A DNA stretch of 64,000 bases, taken from the NCBI RefSeq assembly GCF_022347565.1, contig NZ_JAKRGH010000005.1, positions 62,001 to 126,000 on the forward strand, read 5' to 3'. This document shows positions 37,190-46,630 of this stretch, in pieces. Under the pieces are notes generated by a model, which was given only the letters and a program-made list of their open reading frames with translations, was not told where the DNA came from and made no database searches. This DNA comes from Vibrio sp. Of7-15 (GTDB taxonomy: Bacteria; Pseudomonadota; Gammaproteobacteria; Enterobacterales; Vibrionaceae). The stretch's first letter is position 1. Each line of letters opens with the position of its first letter. Made by a program: the position numbers and the translations under genes.

Positions 37190-37909
37190 TCAGGATGGCT
37201 CAGGAGTCCGACATACACAGTAAATATCAATATTTTTCACCCCACTATCAAGTAATAATTGAGCCAATAAAGCCACGGTACTGCCTGTTGTGACAACATC
37301 ATCGACGATGGCAACATGCTCTGTGTTTGGTGGTGCGGTTAATGTGAATGCGGTTTTGAGATTGGTTTGGCGAGCTTCACGGTTGAGCCCTTTTTGAGCG
37401 AGGGTATGTCTGGTTCGCCGGAATAAAGTGGGGTGATACTGGCTTTGTAGTTGCTTAGCAAGAGGGGTTGCTAAGGCGGCACTTTGGTTAAAGCCACGTG
37501 ACCAGCGACGATAATAGTGCAGTGGTACGGGAGTAATAAGCGGAGCTGGCTCGCTGATCTGCACAGCAAGCTGGTTTGCTATATCCGTTGCAAGCCAAAA
37601 TTGGCCTTGGTATTTCAACTGATGAATGAGTTGGTTAAAAGGATATTGATAGTCACCTAAACAGTATAATCGGTGCCAAGGTGGTGGTTGACTTAAACAT
37701 GATCCACATTGTTCTACATCGTGAAGTGTTGCAATGCCACATCGCTGGCAGCGAGGGGTTGGCTGAAAGTGTGCTAAGCATGATGAGCACCAAATGGGTT
37801 CAGGCATCAAGAAGGTTTGTGCTGATAGCTCTGAGATAGGCAGGCGGCATAATTGACACAGTGGTCTGACCCAAGTTCTGATTGATCTTCGTAATAATCG
37901 GGCTAACAT
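37190..37909 (-). CDS. gntX: ComF/GntX family phosphoribosyltransferase-like protein
   Basis: About 239 residues. The N-terminal part has several CxxC pairs (PLCQLC, WCSSC, RCQRC, CGSC), a zinc-finger array typical of ComF. The C-terminal part has the PRPP-loop signature VDDVVTTGSTV. ComF is needed for DNA uptake in naturally competent bacteria; GntX has been linked to gluconate use in E. coli. I use ATG 37909 with GGAG upstream rather than the frame open to 37948. It is divergent from bioH by 32 bp, so the promoters share a small interval. Confidence 0.92.
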   Translation of the reverse strand: MLARLLRRSIRTWVRPLCQLCRLPISELSAQTFLMPEPIWCSSCLAHFQPTPRCQRCGIATLHDVEQCGSCLSQPPPWHRLYCLGDYQYPFNQLIHQLKYQGQFWLATDIANQLAVQISEPAPLITPVPLHYYRRWSRGFNQSAALATPLAKQLQSQYHPTLFRRTRHTLAQKGLNREARQTNLKTAFTLTAPPNTEHVAIVDDVVTTGSTVALLAQLLLDSGVKNIDIYCVCRTPEPS

Positions 37910-37941
37910 CCTAGCTCCACGGATGAAAAAAGGCAGTGTAA

Positions 37942-38724
37942 ATGACATCTCAAGTGTTTTGGCAAACCGAAGGGCAAGGTTCGGATCTGGTTCTCATTCA
38001 TGGCTGGGGAATGAATGGTGCGGTGTGGCAGCAGCTCTTGAATGAGTTGAAAGATCAATACCGTGTTCATGTCGTTGATCTGCCAGGCTATGGTCACAGT
38101 AAAGAGGTTGAAGCCTATACTTTGGATGACATGGCGAATGAACTGCTCAAAAATGCGCCAGATAAAGCGGTGTGGTTAGGGTGGTCTTTAGGGGGCTTAG
38201 TAGCAACTCAAATTGCCTTGCAAGCCCCTGAGCGTGTGAGTCAGTTGGTGACGGTAGCAAGTTCCCCCAAGTTTGCTGCGGAAGGGCGTTGGCGTGGGAT
38301 AAAACCACAAGTACTGAGCGATTTTAGCCAGCAGTTGGTTGATGACTTCCAACTTACGGTTGAACGTTTTATGGCCTTGCAAGCCATGGGCAGCCCCACA
38401 GCACGTAAAGATGTGAAGATGCTAAAAGAAGCAGTATTCTCTCGCCCATTACCGGATCCCAATGCACTTATGGCGGGCTTAACGATGTTGGCTGATGTCG
38501 ATTTACGTGATTCTCTTTCTATGCTTACTATGCCTATGCTGAGAATGTATGGTCGTTTGGATGGGTTAGTGCCTGCAAAGGTCGCCACAGATATGGACCA
38601 TTATGCGCCACATTCTGAAAAAGTGACGTTTCATGGTGCTTCGCATGCGCCGTTTATTTCTGACTTTGAGGCGTTTTGCCATCAATTAAAAGGCTTTATA
38701 AATAGTCACTCTGTTGTACAATAA
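37942..38724 (+). CDS. bioH: Pimeloyl-[ACP] methyl ester carboxylesterase BioH
   Basis: A 260-residue alpha/beta hydrolase that releases pimeloyl-ACP for biotin synthesis. The nucleophile elbow GWSLGG (serine near residue 82), catalytic Asp in GRLDGLVP and His in GASHAPF form the usual triad. The oxyanion/lid motif HGWGMNGAVW is typical of BioH. The gene is divergent from gntX with 32 bp between starts, matching the E. coli bioH-gntX pair. It is the only biotin gene seen here. Confidence 0.96.
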   Translation: MTSQVFWQTEGQGSDLVLIHGWGMNGAVWQQLLNELKDQYRVHVVDLPGYGHSKEVEAYTLDDMANELLKNAPDKAVWLGWSLGGLVATQIALQAPERVSQLVTVASSPKFAAEGRWRGIKPQVLSDFSQQLVDDFQLTVERFMALQAMGSPTARKDVKMLKEAVFSRPLPDPNALMAGLTMLADVDLRDSLSMLTMPMLRMYGRLDGLVPAKVATDMDHYAPHSEKVTFHGASHAPFISDFEAFCHQLKGFINSHSVVQ

Positions 38725-38859
38725 GTAAGCGTGAGTAAAGGCCGCTATTAGTCAACAAACCTTGCTCAGTGACGAATAGCAGCCATAATAAAGAGAGTGC
38801 TTTTAAGGAATGAAAGCGGTGTGGCCAATGGAATAATAAGGAGTGGATAGGTACAGATT

Positions 38860-39333
38860 ATGATCTTCTCTCCAACAAGTGTCAGCGCCCCGATTATTGC
38901 GCCATCTGTAAATATACCTACAGAGCAAGTGGCGAGAGATAACCGTGTGCGAGAACAAGTGATCCCGCCAACTCAGTTGAATGCCACTGAGCGTGAACGA
39001 GTGGTGAGCACCGAAGAAAAGCAGCTGAAAAAGCCGTCTTGGGATCCATCAGAAAACCCTGATTATGCAATTCTAGAAGATGAGCAAACACAGGGCGAGC
39101 ATCCTATTTATGGTAAAGATGATGATTTGAGCCGATTGGCACAGGCGTTATCGATTGATACCTTTAGCCGTGACCAAGGTAAAGGTTACACCATGCGATT
39201 TAAGATTCCCCAGGAGATTTTAGATAAGCTTGAAGAGCTTGGGGAAATGGAGCGCCGACGTACGGTGATCAGCTACCATTATGATCAGGCAGCGGTGCCT
39301 AATATGCCTTCAGAAATTCTTATTATCATCTAA
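38860..39333 (+). CDS. Small uncharacterised protein between bioH and tex
   Basis: A 157-residue protein I cannot assign to a named function. The N-terminal half is Pro/Glu-rich and likely disordered (TEQVARDNRVREQVIPP; DPSENPDYA). The C-terminal half is more regular, with a helical segment (KIPQEILDKLEELGEMERRR, about 110-132) and a hydrophobic end. It has no signal peptide or membrane helix. It starts 135 bp after bioH and ends at the bidirectional terminator shared with tex. Codon use looks like that of its neighbours, so it is probably a real and resident gene. Confidence 0.75.
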   Translation: MIFSPTSVSAPIIAPSVNIPTEQVARDNRVREQVIPPTQLNATERERVVSTEEKQLKKPSWDPSENPDYAILEDEQTQGEHPIYGKDDDLSRLAQALSIDTFSRDQGKGYTMRFKIPQEILDKLEELGEMERRRTVISYHYDQAAVPNMPSEILIII

Positions 39334-39334
39334 A

Positions 39335-39364
39335 AAGCCGTGCGCTCTTGACTACGCACGGCTT
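39335..39364. terminator. Bidirectional terminator between the 38860 gene and tex
   Basis: A 10-bp perfect stem AAGCCGTGCG (39335-39344) / CGCACGGCTT (39355-39364). The plus-strand T-rich tail and minus-strand A-tract mirror (39332-39336) suit both convergent genes. Confidence 0.85.
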
Positions 39365-39380
39365 GTTCTATTTTTAATGG

Positions 39381-41726
39381 TTATTTTTTCGCTTTGGCAA
39401 ATGCTGCAGCGAAAGCACCACCCATTGCGCCACCACCTATGTTGTTATTGCGGTCGTTATTACGCTGTGGTTTGTTTGAGTGATGGCTGTGGGATTTACG
39501 ATCAGTGTTTTGGCGTGGCTGAGACGGGCGCTGTGCTCGGTTATCTTGTCCCGGAGCATCATTGAGGCGCATTGAAAGTGCAATGCGTTTGCGCTGTACA
39601 TCCACTTCCATGACTTTTACTTTGACAATGTCGCCTGCTTTTACCACTTCACGCGGATCTGAGACAAATTTATCCGTCAATGCTGAAATATGCACTAATC
39701 CATCTTGGTGAACACCAACATCAACAAAGGCACCAAAATTAGCGACATTTGATACCACGCCTTCTAGCACCATACCCACTTCGAGATCGGAAATCTTATC
39801 AACTCCTTCAGCAAAAGTTGCTGTTTTAAATTCAGGACGAGGATCTCGGCCTGGTTTGTCCAGCTCTTTGATGATGTCAGTAACGGTTGGTAAACCAAAG
39901 TGATCATTAGTGTAGTCAGGTGCGCTAAGGCTACGTAAAAAATCACTGTTACCAATGACGGCATCCATGGCTTTACCATTTTTAGCGGCAATGTCTTTGA
40001 CGAGTGGGTAGGCTTCAGGGTGAACCGCTGAGCTATCCAGTGGATTTTTACCATCCATAATGCGTAGGAAACCTGCACATTGTTCAAACGCTTTTGGCCC
40101 TAAGCGTGCCACTTTTTTCAGTGTCGTTCGGGCTTCGAAGCGGCCATTTTCATTGCGATACGCCACAATATTTTGGGCGATGGTATTGCTCAAACCTGCT
40201 ACACGAGTCAATAAAGCAGGGGACGCGGTATTTACATCTACACCAACAGCATTTACACAGTCTTCGACGACACCATCCAGTTGTTTGGCTAGCAGGCTCT
40301 GGCTTACATCATGCTGATACTGGCCTACACCGATGGATTTAGGATCAATCTTAACTAGCTCAGCCAATGGATCTTGTAAACGACGAGCAATGGATACGGC
40401 ACCACGTAGCGAGACATCCAGCTCTGGGAATTCATTAGCCGCAAGCTCTGAAGCTGAATAAACCGATGCCCCTGCTTCACTCACAATGATTTTTTGAATA
40501 TTAAGATCAGCTTTTTTCAGTATATCACCCACAAAGCTGTCTGTTTCGCGAGAAGCAGTACCATTACCAATTGCAATTAAGTCAACGTTATGAGTACGAA
40601 TGAGGGTTTCGAGCACGTGAGCGGACTTAGCGATTTGATTATGAGGCTGATTAGGGTAAATAGTATCGGTTGCAAGTAATTTGCCTGTAGCGTCAACGAC
40701 CGCGACTTTGGTGCCAGTACGTAAACCAGGATCAAGACCTAAGGTGGTTTTTAGACCCGCAGGGGCTGCCATCAGTAGGTCTTTTAAGTTCGTTGCGAAA
40801 ACATTGATGGCTTCAAGCTCTGCTTTTTCTTTTAAGCCACCCATCAACTCCGTTTCCATATGCATGAGAATTTTAATGCGCCATGCCCAGCTAATGACTT
40901 GCTTACGCCATGTATCGGCTGCTTTAGTACCTAAGGTCACTCCATAATGATCGGCAATAATCACTTCGCAGTATGAGCTACGAGAGCCTTCTTCTTGATT
41001 TGGATCTGCGTTTAACGAGATTTGTAAGTGTCCTTCATTACGGCCACGGAACATGGCTAATGCACGGTGTGAAGGAACCTTGCTTAACGCTTCATTGTGC
41101 TCAAAATAGTCTTTGAACTTTTCACCGCTTTGCTCATGGCCATCAACCATACGTGCGCTTAGCTCGGCATTGGTTGTTAGGTGGTGACGGATTTTTTCCA
41201 GCAGCCCTGCGTCTTCAGCCATACGCTCAATCATGATAGAGCGAGCACCATCGAGTGCTGCTTTTATGTCTGCTACACCTTTATCGTCGTTTACGTATTT
41301 TTCAGCTTCACTGTTGGGATCGGTATCCGGTTGAGTCCATAAGATATCAGTTAATGGCTCTAGCCCGGCTTCAATCGCAATCTGACCTTTTGTACGACGC
41401 TTCGGTTTATAAGGCAGGTATAAATCTTCCAAGCGTGTTTTGCTATCGGCAGCAAGAATGTCGCTTTCGAGTGCTGGTGTAAGTTTTTCTTGGTCGCAGA
41501 TGGATTTTAAGATCACCTGACGACGGTCATCCAATTCACGTAAATAACCCAGACGGCTATCTAATGTTCGAAGCTGGGTATCGTCTAATCCACCGGTCAC
41601 CTCTTTTCGGTAACGCGCAATGAAAGGAACGGTGTTTCCGTCGTCGATCAGGGTGACGGCCGCCGCCACTTGTTCTGGGCGAACGTTAAGTTCTTGAGCA
41701 ATGGTATTGCTGATTGCCTGGCTCAT
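39381..41726 (-). CDS. tex: Tex-family transcription accessory protein
   Basis: A 781-residue Tex protein, the normal size. It has an N-terminal HTH/Tex region, a YqgF-like RNase H fold, helix-hairpin-helix repeats ([32 protein letters not shown]) and a C-terminal S1 RNA-binding domain (about 645-720, [30 protein letters not shown]). The tail is Asn/Gln/Arg-rich. Tex is related to eukaryotic Spt6 and acts in transcription or RNA metabolism. It is convergent with the small gene at 38860 and borders the gene-variable interval that runs to greB and ompR. Confidence 0.96.
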   Translation of the reverse strand: MSQAISNTIAQELNVRPEQVAAAVTLIDDGNTVPFIARYRKEVTGGLDDTQLRTLDSRLGYLRELDDRRQVILKSICDQEKLTPALESDILAADSKTRLEDLYLPYKPKRRTKGQIAIEAGLEPLTDILWTQPDTDPNSEAEKYVNDDKGVADIKAALDGARSIMIERMAEDAGLLEKIRHHLTTNAELSARMVDGHEQSGEKFKDYFEHNEALSKVPSHRALAMFRGRNEGHLQISLNADPNQEEGSRSSYCEVIIADHYGVTLGTKAADTWRKQVISWAWRIKILMHMETELMGGLKEKAELEAINVFATNLKDLLMAAPAGLKTTLGLDPGLRTGTKVAVVDATGKLLATDTIYPNQPHNQIAKSAHVLETLIRTHNVDLIAIGNGTASRETDSFVGDILKKADLNIQKIIVSEAGASVYSASELAANEFPELDVSLRGAVSIARRLQDPLAELVKIDPKSIGVGQYQHDVSQSLLAKQLDGVVEDCVNAVGVDVNTASPALLTRVAGLSNTIAQNIVAYRNENGRFEARTTLKKVARLGPKAFEQCAGFLRIMDGKNPLDSSAVHPEAYPLVKDIAAKNGKAMDAVIGNSDFLRSLSAPDYTNDHFGLPTVTDIIKELDKPGRDPRPEFKTATFAEGVDKISDLEVGMVLEGVVSNVANFGAFVDVGVHQDGLVHISALTDKFVSDPREVVKAGDIVKVKVMEVDVQRKRIALSMRLNDAPGQDNRAQRPSQPRQNTDRKSHSHHSNKPQRNNDRNNNIGGGAMGGAFAAAFAKAKK

Positions 41727-42085
41727 CCGTGGGATCTCTTTTGTTTGTTTTGTTCAAGTGTATGCACAGTAGATGGGGGCTTGGGGGATTAATTTCTAGT
41801 GTCGTCATGTAATGTGCTGTCGCACGGTGTTAGGTGCTGTCCTACCTATTTTAAAAGTGCGTCAGTCCTCGGTTGAGGAGCTGACATTAATGGTCTTTTT
41901 TTGAACTGTTTATTTCTTTTAAATCATTAATATAAATATTTATTAAACAACTTTAAGTATTCGAGATGATTTGTTTTTTGACTAAAGATAGCGGCTAAAT
42001 TTAATCTTTCTATCCACATTGAAACGTTGTTTTTTATCGAGAGGATAGCGACGTTATTTTTTCTTTATCATATAGGATTTTAGCC
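41727..42085. other. AT-rich intergenic region between tex and a lipoprotein gene
   Basis: A 359-bp divergent gap. It contains a short hairpin (GTCAG 41862-41866 / CTGAC 41882-41886 with inner TCCTC/GAGGA) and several T-runs. The 3' half is A+T-rich and holds the promoter region of the lipoprotein. I see no open reading frame or RNA gene I can defend. Confidence 0.5.
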
Positions 42086-43126
42086 ATGACCCGACTTTTA
42101 GCAGCAACTCTTATCTCATCTTTAGCATTAGGTGGTTGTGGCGGTTCCGGTGGTGGCGACGCTGGAGTTGGTAAGAGTAAAGGCACCACTCCACCAATCC
42201 AAAAAGAGGTGTACCCAGAAGGCATTTACTTCACGACTTTAGCTGATGGTGATAATGATATTTCCAGAAGTGGAGGTGAGGGCAACTATGTTGGTGTGGC
42301 TATGGTCGTAAGCGATACTAGAAAAGGTGAGAATCGTTTAGTGGGACACACATTTGAAGACTCTGACGATGGTAAGCAATATCCGGGCTCTTACTGGGTG
42401 AATACAAAAGTAGCGAATAATACTCATGATATAGATATGAGTTATTGTTATGCAGATGCATATTGTGGGTCTGGAACAATGGTATCTACTGAAATGGGAG
42501 CTGGTTGGTTACAGAGTATGAACGCTACTCAAAAGGAGCAATTAGAGCGCGACATTCTTGATGAGAAAGAGTTGAAATTATCTGATCCTCAAAGTGTGCT
42601 GAAAATAAAAGCCGTTGATATTAACAGCAGCACTTTATTATTTCATCGTTTAAGTAGTGCAGTATTAGCGGACGTTTTGCCTGAAAAGGGAAGTAAAGTG
42701 CAATGGCAGGCTGAAGAGTCACTGTCACAACCATTGAAATATAATACGTATGACTTTGAACTCGATGAAACGGGCACTAAGATGGTGATGACGGCGTCTA
42801 TTCTAGATAGTCAAAAGCAGCCTCAGTGTGTTGTGACAGGAACATCTCCACACGGTTATGGCCCTTCTATCGTTGAGTTTAAAGGAACCATGACTCCAGC
42901 TGAAATGGAGCGTTGTGAGCAATACGTTAAAGGTCAAGATGAGTTTGCACGCGATGACTTTTTAAATGCGTTTAAGACAGAGCATACAATCATGGTTGGT
43001 GCGATTAAAAATGCAGATGATGAGGCTGAGATGACTGTTTTACATAGCACGGAAATAAAAGATCTTCATGGTGATAGCCTTACTTTGCCACTAAGTGCTT
43101 ACGGCTTGTTAACTAAAGTACAGTAA
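42086..43126 (+). CDS. Lipoprotein of unknown function
   Basis: A 346-residue protein with a lipoprotein signal peptide: basic MTRLL, hydrophobic core, and lipobox LGGC with Cys18, followed by a Gly/Ser-rich linker. No Asp follows the Cys, so outer-membrane retention is predicted. The body has a few cysteines (around CYADAYCGSG and PQCVVTG) that might form disulfides. I recognise no domain. It stands alone between tex and greB with long flanking hairpins, next to the AT-rich LPS insert, and may be accessory. The gene model is convincing; the function is unknown. Confidence 0.7.
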   Translation: MTRLLAATLISSLALGGCGGSGGGDAGVGKSKGTTPPIQKEVYPEGIYFTTLADGDNDISRSGGEGNYVGVAMVVSDTRKGENRLVGHTFEDSDDGKQYPGSYWVNTKVANNTHDIDMSYCYADAYCGSGTMVSTEMGAGWLQSMNATQKEQLERDILDEKELKLSDPQSVLKIKAVDINSSTLLFHRLSSAVLADVLPEKGSKVQWQAEESLSQPLKYNTYDFELDETGTKMVMTASILDSQKQPQCVVTGTSPHGYGPSIVEFKGTMTPAEMERCEQYVKGQDEFARDDFLNAFKTEHTIMVGAIKNADDEAEMTVLHSTEIKDLHGDSLTLPLSAYGLLTKVQ

Positions 43127-43137
43127 TATTCTTGTAA

Positions 43138-43184
43138 TGCCTTAGTTTGCCTTCTCCCGGCTGAGAGAATGGCAAACTAGGGCA
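43138..43184. terminator. Long hairpin between the lipoprotein gene and greB
   Basis: A 14-bp stem TGCCTTAGTTTGCC (43138-43151) / GGCAAACTAGGGCA (43171-43184), one G-U pair, enclosing a second TTCTC/GAGAA pairing. No good T-run follows on either strand, so it may be a 3'-end stabiliser as much as a terminator. The flanking genes are convergent. Confidence 0.55.
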
Positions 43185-43191
43185 TTGGCCA

Positions 43192-43671
43192 TTAGCCTTT
43201 TGGATAATTAATTGAATTTACAAACCACTCTTTTGGCCCTTCAGGCGTTGGAACAACAAATTCATCATCCACCTCTTTTTTAAGTAATGCCCGAGCCATA
43301 GGGGAATCAATGGAGATGTGATCTTTCACTCCACCATATATTTCATCAGGCCCAACGATACGAAACTTCTTTTCATCGCCTTCATCGTTTTCAATTTCGA
43401 CCCAAGCCCCAAAAAAGACCTTGCCTTCTTGTTGAGGAGAGTAGTCCACCACTTTGACGAGCTCGATACGTTTACGTAGGTAACGTACTCGGCGATCAAT
43501 TTCTCTTAAGCGCTTCTTATTGTATTGATAATCCGCATTTTCGCTGCGATCACCAAGACTTGCTGCCCAAGTGACCTTTTTCGTGACTTCTGGTCGTTCT
43601 TCTCGCCATAAGAAATCGAGCTCTTTTTTTAATTTTTCGTAACCTTCACGGGTGATGAGATTGGTTTTCAT
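43192..43671 (-). CDS. greB: Transcript cleavage factor GreB
   Basis: A 159-residue factor, the GreB length. The N-terminal coiled coil (about 8-75, MKTNLITREGYEKLKKELDF) carries the acidic tip around ENADYQYNKKR, and the C-terminal globular domain ends with SIDSPMARALLKKEVDDEFVV. It inserts into the RNA polymerase secondary channel and rescues backtracked complexes. In V. cholerae greB lies next to ompR; here an AT-rich three-gene insert separates them. Confidence 0.96.
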   Translation of the reverse strand: MKTNLITREGYEKLKKELDFLWREERPEVTKKVTWAASLGDRSENADYQYNKKRLREIDRRVRYLRKRIELVKVVDYSPQQEGKVFFGAWVEIENDEGDEKKFRIVGPDEIYGGVKDHISIDSPMARALLKKEVDDEFVVPTPEGPKEWFVNSINYPKG

Positions 43672-43697
43672 TATGTAATCTTGATAGTGAAAAGGAT

Positions 43698-44681
43698 TTA
43701 GTTCTTCTTTGATTTTTCTATTTTTAATAAATCAATCGTTGAATTTAGGTTATCTAATTGCCTTTTTGTTCTGATAATCTGTTTTTTAGTTTTATTGAGC
43801 AATTTTAAACTTAACAGTGATAGTAGAGTTTTACCTATCGAGGATTTTTTTTCCTTAGGTAAAAATTCTTTAGGGATCTCAATACAATCTTGGTGCTTAT
43901 CTAGGTGTTCAAAACCGACCAGTAAATGGTTTGATCCTGAAGTTCTTTTTACCACATATGTAAAGGTGTACATACGTGGTATAACACCTTTCTGGTAAGC
44001 TCGTTCAATAAAAGACCCTTCTGGGCTACTTATGCCTCCAGGGTTTACAGTTGTAAAATCTTTATAAAACCGTTCAAACTCATCAATTGCGGATGTTAAT
44101 TTATCTATAGTTGAAGGTTTTGCAAAGTAAAAAAGGTCAGATGCGAGAGGAGTAAAAATTGACTTTGTTTCTTGGTAATGTTGGTGATTACCACTAGAAA
44201 AGTGTATGGATGCATTCTCACTGAACTTAAATTCATTAAGATATTTATCAAGTATCAAAGGTTGAAGTAATAGTACATCTGGTCTTAATACAATAACAAA
44301 ATCATACTTAATTTTATTCTCTTTTTGGTACTCTAATCTTAGTTTATTTACTTCATTTTTTGAATGCAGCATGGATTTAATTCCACGCAAGGTGATGTTA
44401 TTTCTTTCATTAAAAAAACCTCCTTGATAGATAATAGAGTTGTCTTCAACATATACTCTTTTGGGAAAATAAGTGTTTTTTACCTCCTCTATATCTGTTT
44501 CTATTCTAGAATATTCCCTGTTGAAATTATGCCAAGTTTTGTCTGAATGCTCTTCTGTCCTCCAGGTGTGGATAAAAATATCACAGTCATATAAATCAAT
44601 GAGATTTTTTTTGAAATAATATTCACAATCTCGGAAGCTTCTTAAGTGACCAAATAATTGGATGGCTATTTTATTTTTCAT
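43698..44681 (-). CDS. Glycosyltransferase-like protein of unknown family in an LPS gene set
   Basis: About 327 residues, no signal peptide or membrane helix. The N-terminal part reads IAIQLFGHLRSF and CDIFIHTWRT, a pattern I associate with surface-polysaccharide gene clusters but cannot place in a numbered GT family. A middle segment has VLRPDVLLLQ, reminiscent of a metal-binding site in nucleotide-sugar enzymes. The end is Lys-rich. ATG 44681 has GAGGG upstream; the alternative TTG 44696 is weaker. It overlaps the ligase-like gene by 11 bp. The DNA is markedly A+T-rich compared with greB, suggesting transfer. Confidence 0.6.
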   Translation of the reverse strand: MKNKIAIQLFGHLRSFRDCEYYFKKNLIDLYDCDIFIHTWRTEEHSDKTWHNFNREYSRIETDIEEVKNTYFPKRVYVEDNSIIYQGGFFNERNNITLRGIKSMLHSKNEVNKLRLEYQKENKIKYDFVIVLRPDVLLLQPLILDKYLNEFKFSENASIHFSSGNHQHYQETKSIFTPLASDLFYFAKPSTIDKLTSAIDEFERFYKDFTTVNPGGISSPEGSFIERAYQKGVIPRMYTFTYVVKRTSGSNHLLVGFEHLDKHQDCIEIPKEFLPKEKKSSIGKTLLSLLSLKLLNKTKKQIIRTKRQLDNLNSTIDLLKIEKSKKN

Positions 44682-45894
44682 TGTAACTGCCCTCAATATT
44701 TAATGGTTGACTTGTGTTTAAGCATGAAATTAAGATCAATGTTAATGTATATAAATAAACAACATGGTTATATAATAAGATTGAATCAAAAAATATCACA
44801 ATAGACGTATATGTTAATATTATTAATGATAGGTTTTTATTTTTAATACTAACTAAGTAAATTGATGATATGTATATTATTAGGACTACTAAACCTAAAA
44901 AGCCACTCTTAACTAATACCTGTAGATATTGATTATGGTAATTTGAGTTTGAATGGTAAAGGAAAGCGTAGATGGTGCTAGATATTTCTTTAGAGTTATA
45001 TGCGAGCTGTGTTTTTGATAGCTCTTCAGAATTAGACATACCAATGAGAGGGTTATCTTTGAAGTAGGATAGGCCTGTTTCCCACAACTTCAGACGAATT
45101 CCTATTGAAGAGTTGAAGTCTTCAGATTGAATACGTTGAATTTCATGTAGAGTTTTTTCATATCTACTTTTAACCGAGTCAGTTAAAAGTAGTGGAGTCA
45201 GCAGTAATGGAATAATAATGAATGTTTTTTTTGATATATTATATTTAATTATAGATAAAAAAAGTATTAATAAAAGTGCTATCCATGTTGATCTTGTTTC
45301 ACTATAAATAATGCTAATGAGAGAACCTAGAATAGAGAATGTTAAACTTAGTAATAGGAGCTTATTTTTAGGTTTTTGTTTTAAATAATAACTAACGAAA
45401 AATGAAATACTAAAAATAATAACTAATCCAGAATAGTATGAATATGGGATTGGATTTATTGTTTTCCACCCCATTCTTATCTCATCTAATAAAAATATAT
45501 AATATATAGTGCTTATCCCGCTACATATCCCTGATATTATAAAGATAATAGCAATATCACTACGTTTTATTTTTTTTATAGGTAAGAATAAAAGGTATAA
45601 ATAGCAATTAAACATTGTCCGAGAAATATCAATGTTACCACCATTTATATAGTGCATTATTAAAAAATATAATATAGGAAAAAATAGACTTAAAGATATT
45701 ATTTTAAATTCGCCAGTTTTTATTTTTTCTTTCCACTCTGGATAAAATCTAAACGCACAATAAACAGCAGCAGCAATAGTTATTCGAGATAAGATATGCT
45801 TAGCATCAGGAACATTAAATAAAATAGAAAAAGTCCAAATTATAGGACTTAAAATAAATATTTTTTCGAGTCTATATAGTATGTTTCTACTCAT
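44671..45894 (-). CDS. O-antigen ligase/polymerase-like membrane protein (WaaL/Wzy type)
   Basis: A 407-residue protein with about ten or more transmembrane helices and a large periplasmic loop in the C-terminal half (around residues 245-315), the layout of the Wzy_C superfamily. Members ligate O-antigen to lipid A-core (WaaL) or polymerise O-units (Wzy). The loop contains the arginine- and histidine-bearing stretch (IRLKLWETGLSYFKDNPLIGM; YHSNSNYHNQYLQVLVKSG), which fits the ligase. Ligase and polymerase cannot be separated by sequence alone. It overlaps both neighbours (11 and 8 bp), so the trio is one transcription unit. Confidence 0.82.
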   Translation of the reverse strand: MSRNILYRLEKIFILSPIIWTFSILFNVPDAKHILSRITIAAAVYCAFRFYPEWKEKIKTGEFKIISLSLFFPILYFLIMHYINGGNIDISRTMFNCYLYLLFLPIKKIKRSDIAIIFIISGICSGISTIYYIFLLDEIRMGWKTINPIPYSYYSGLVIIFSISFFVSYYLKQKPKNKLLLLSLTFSILGSLISIIYSETRSTWIALLLILFLSIIKYNISKKTFIIIPLLLTPLLLTDSVKSRYEKTLHEIQRIQSEDFNSSIGIRLKLWETGLSYFKDNPLIGMSNSEELSKTQLAYNSKEISSTIYAFLYHSNSNYHNQYLQVLVKSGFLGLVVLIIYISSIYLVSIKNKNLSLIILTYTSIVIFFDSILLYNHVVYLYTLTLILISCLNTSQPLNIEGSYNEK

Positions 45895-46630
45895 GGATTT
45901 TTTTCTTAATTATAATTGTATTAGTTATTTTTAATCTTACCCTTCTATATAAAGAGTATAATTCTCGAGTGGGTTTTCTGTAAGTAGCAGCATTTTCTTC
46001 TTGGCCTAGTTGTATTGTTGTCTCAAATTCATGAGGATTGGATACAATAGAAGGAGAAAATAGGTAAGAATAGACCTTATGTATGTAAACAGAACCAATA
46101 TAGTTGTCTACAGGCATACACCATCGGCGGGAGCCATTAATGAGCTTTCTGGCTGTTTCGGGGGATATTGAATAAGATAAGGTTCCACCGAAATTATTAT
46201 CCATGAAATCAATTTTATATTTTTGTTTTTTTTCAACGTTATATAAATTGCACCTGTCCGTTTTAGGCTCTAATCTTAGAAAACCGTATTTCAGAGTTTG
46301 TTTTTCAATATCAATCAGAAACTCTTTTAATGACCTTGATACTCTAACGTCATCCTCAATGATTAGGATAGGTTGATTCATCTTTATGCACTTTTTCCAA
46401 AGTAGGTAGTGGCTAGCATAACACCCTAACTCACCTTTTGAGGGCATGCGGCCATTGCTGAACCACAGTCGCTTCGTATAGTTATAATTCGCAAACAGAG
46501 GGTGATTAGGTTCTTTATGCCCATCAATAGCATCGAAAAACTCGAACTTTATATTTTGATTATCGAGCTGTTCTTTGATTGATGTTCTGCGATTTTGTGT
46601 TCTGAGCAAGCTGATTACAAAAATTTTCAT
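45887..46630 (-). CDS. Glycosyltransferase family 25 (LPS core) protein
   Basis: A 247-residue cytosolic enzyme. The N-terminus MKIFVISLLRTQNRRTSIKEQ, the motif FEFFDAIDG, KGELGCYASHYLLWKKCI and the acidic IIEDDVRV (the DxD-like site) are the hallmarks of GT25, which includes LPS/LOS galactosyltransferases. It is the first gene of the AT-rich trio. I use ATG 46630; eight further residues are open upstream. Upstream the 510-bp gap to ompR holds its promoter. Substrate specificity is unknown. Confidence 0.85.
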   Translation of the reverse strand: MKIFVISLLRTQNRRTSIKEQLDNQNIKFEFFDAIDGHKEPNHPLFANYNYTKRLWFSNGRMPSKGELGCYASHYLLWKKCIKMNQPILIIEDDVRVSRSLKEFLIDIEKQTLKYGFLRLEPKTDRCNLYNVEKKQKYKIDFMDNNFGGTLSYSISPETARKLINGSRRWCMPVDNYIGSVYIHKVYSYLFSPSIVSNPHEFETTIQLGQEENAATYRKPTRELYSLYRRVRLKITNTIIIKKKIHE

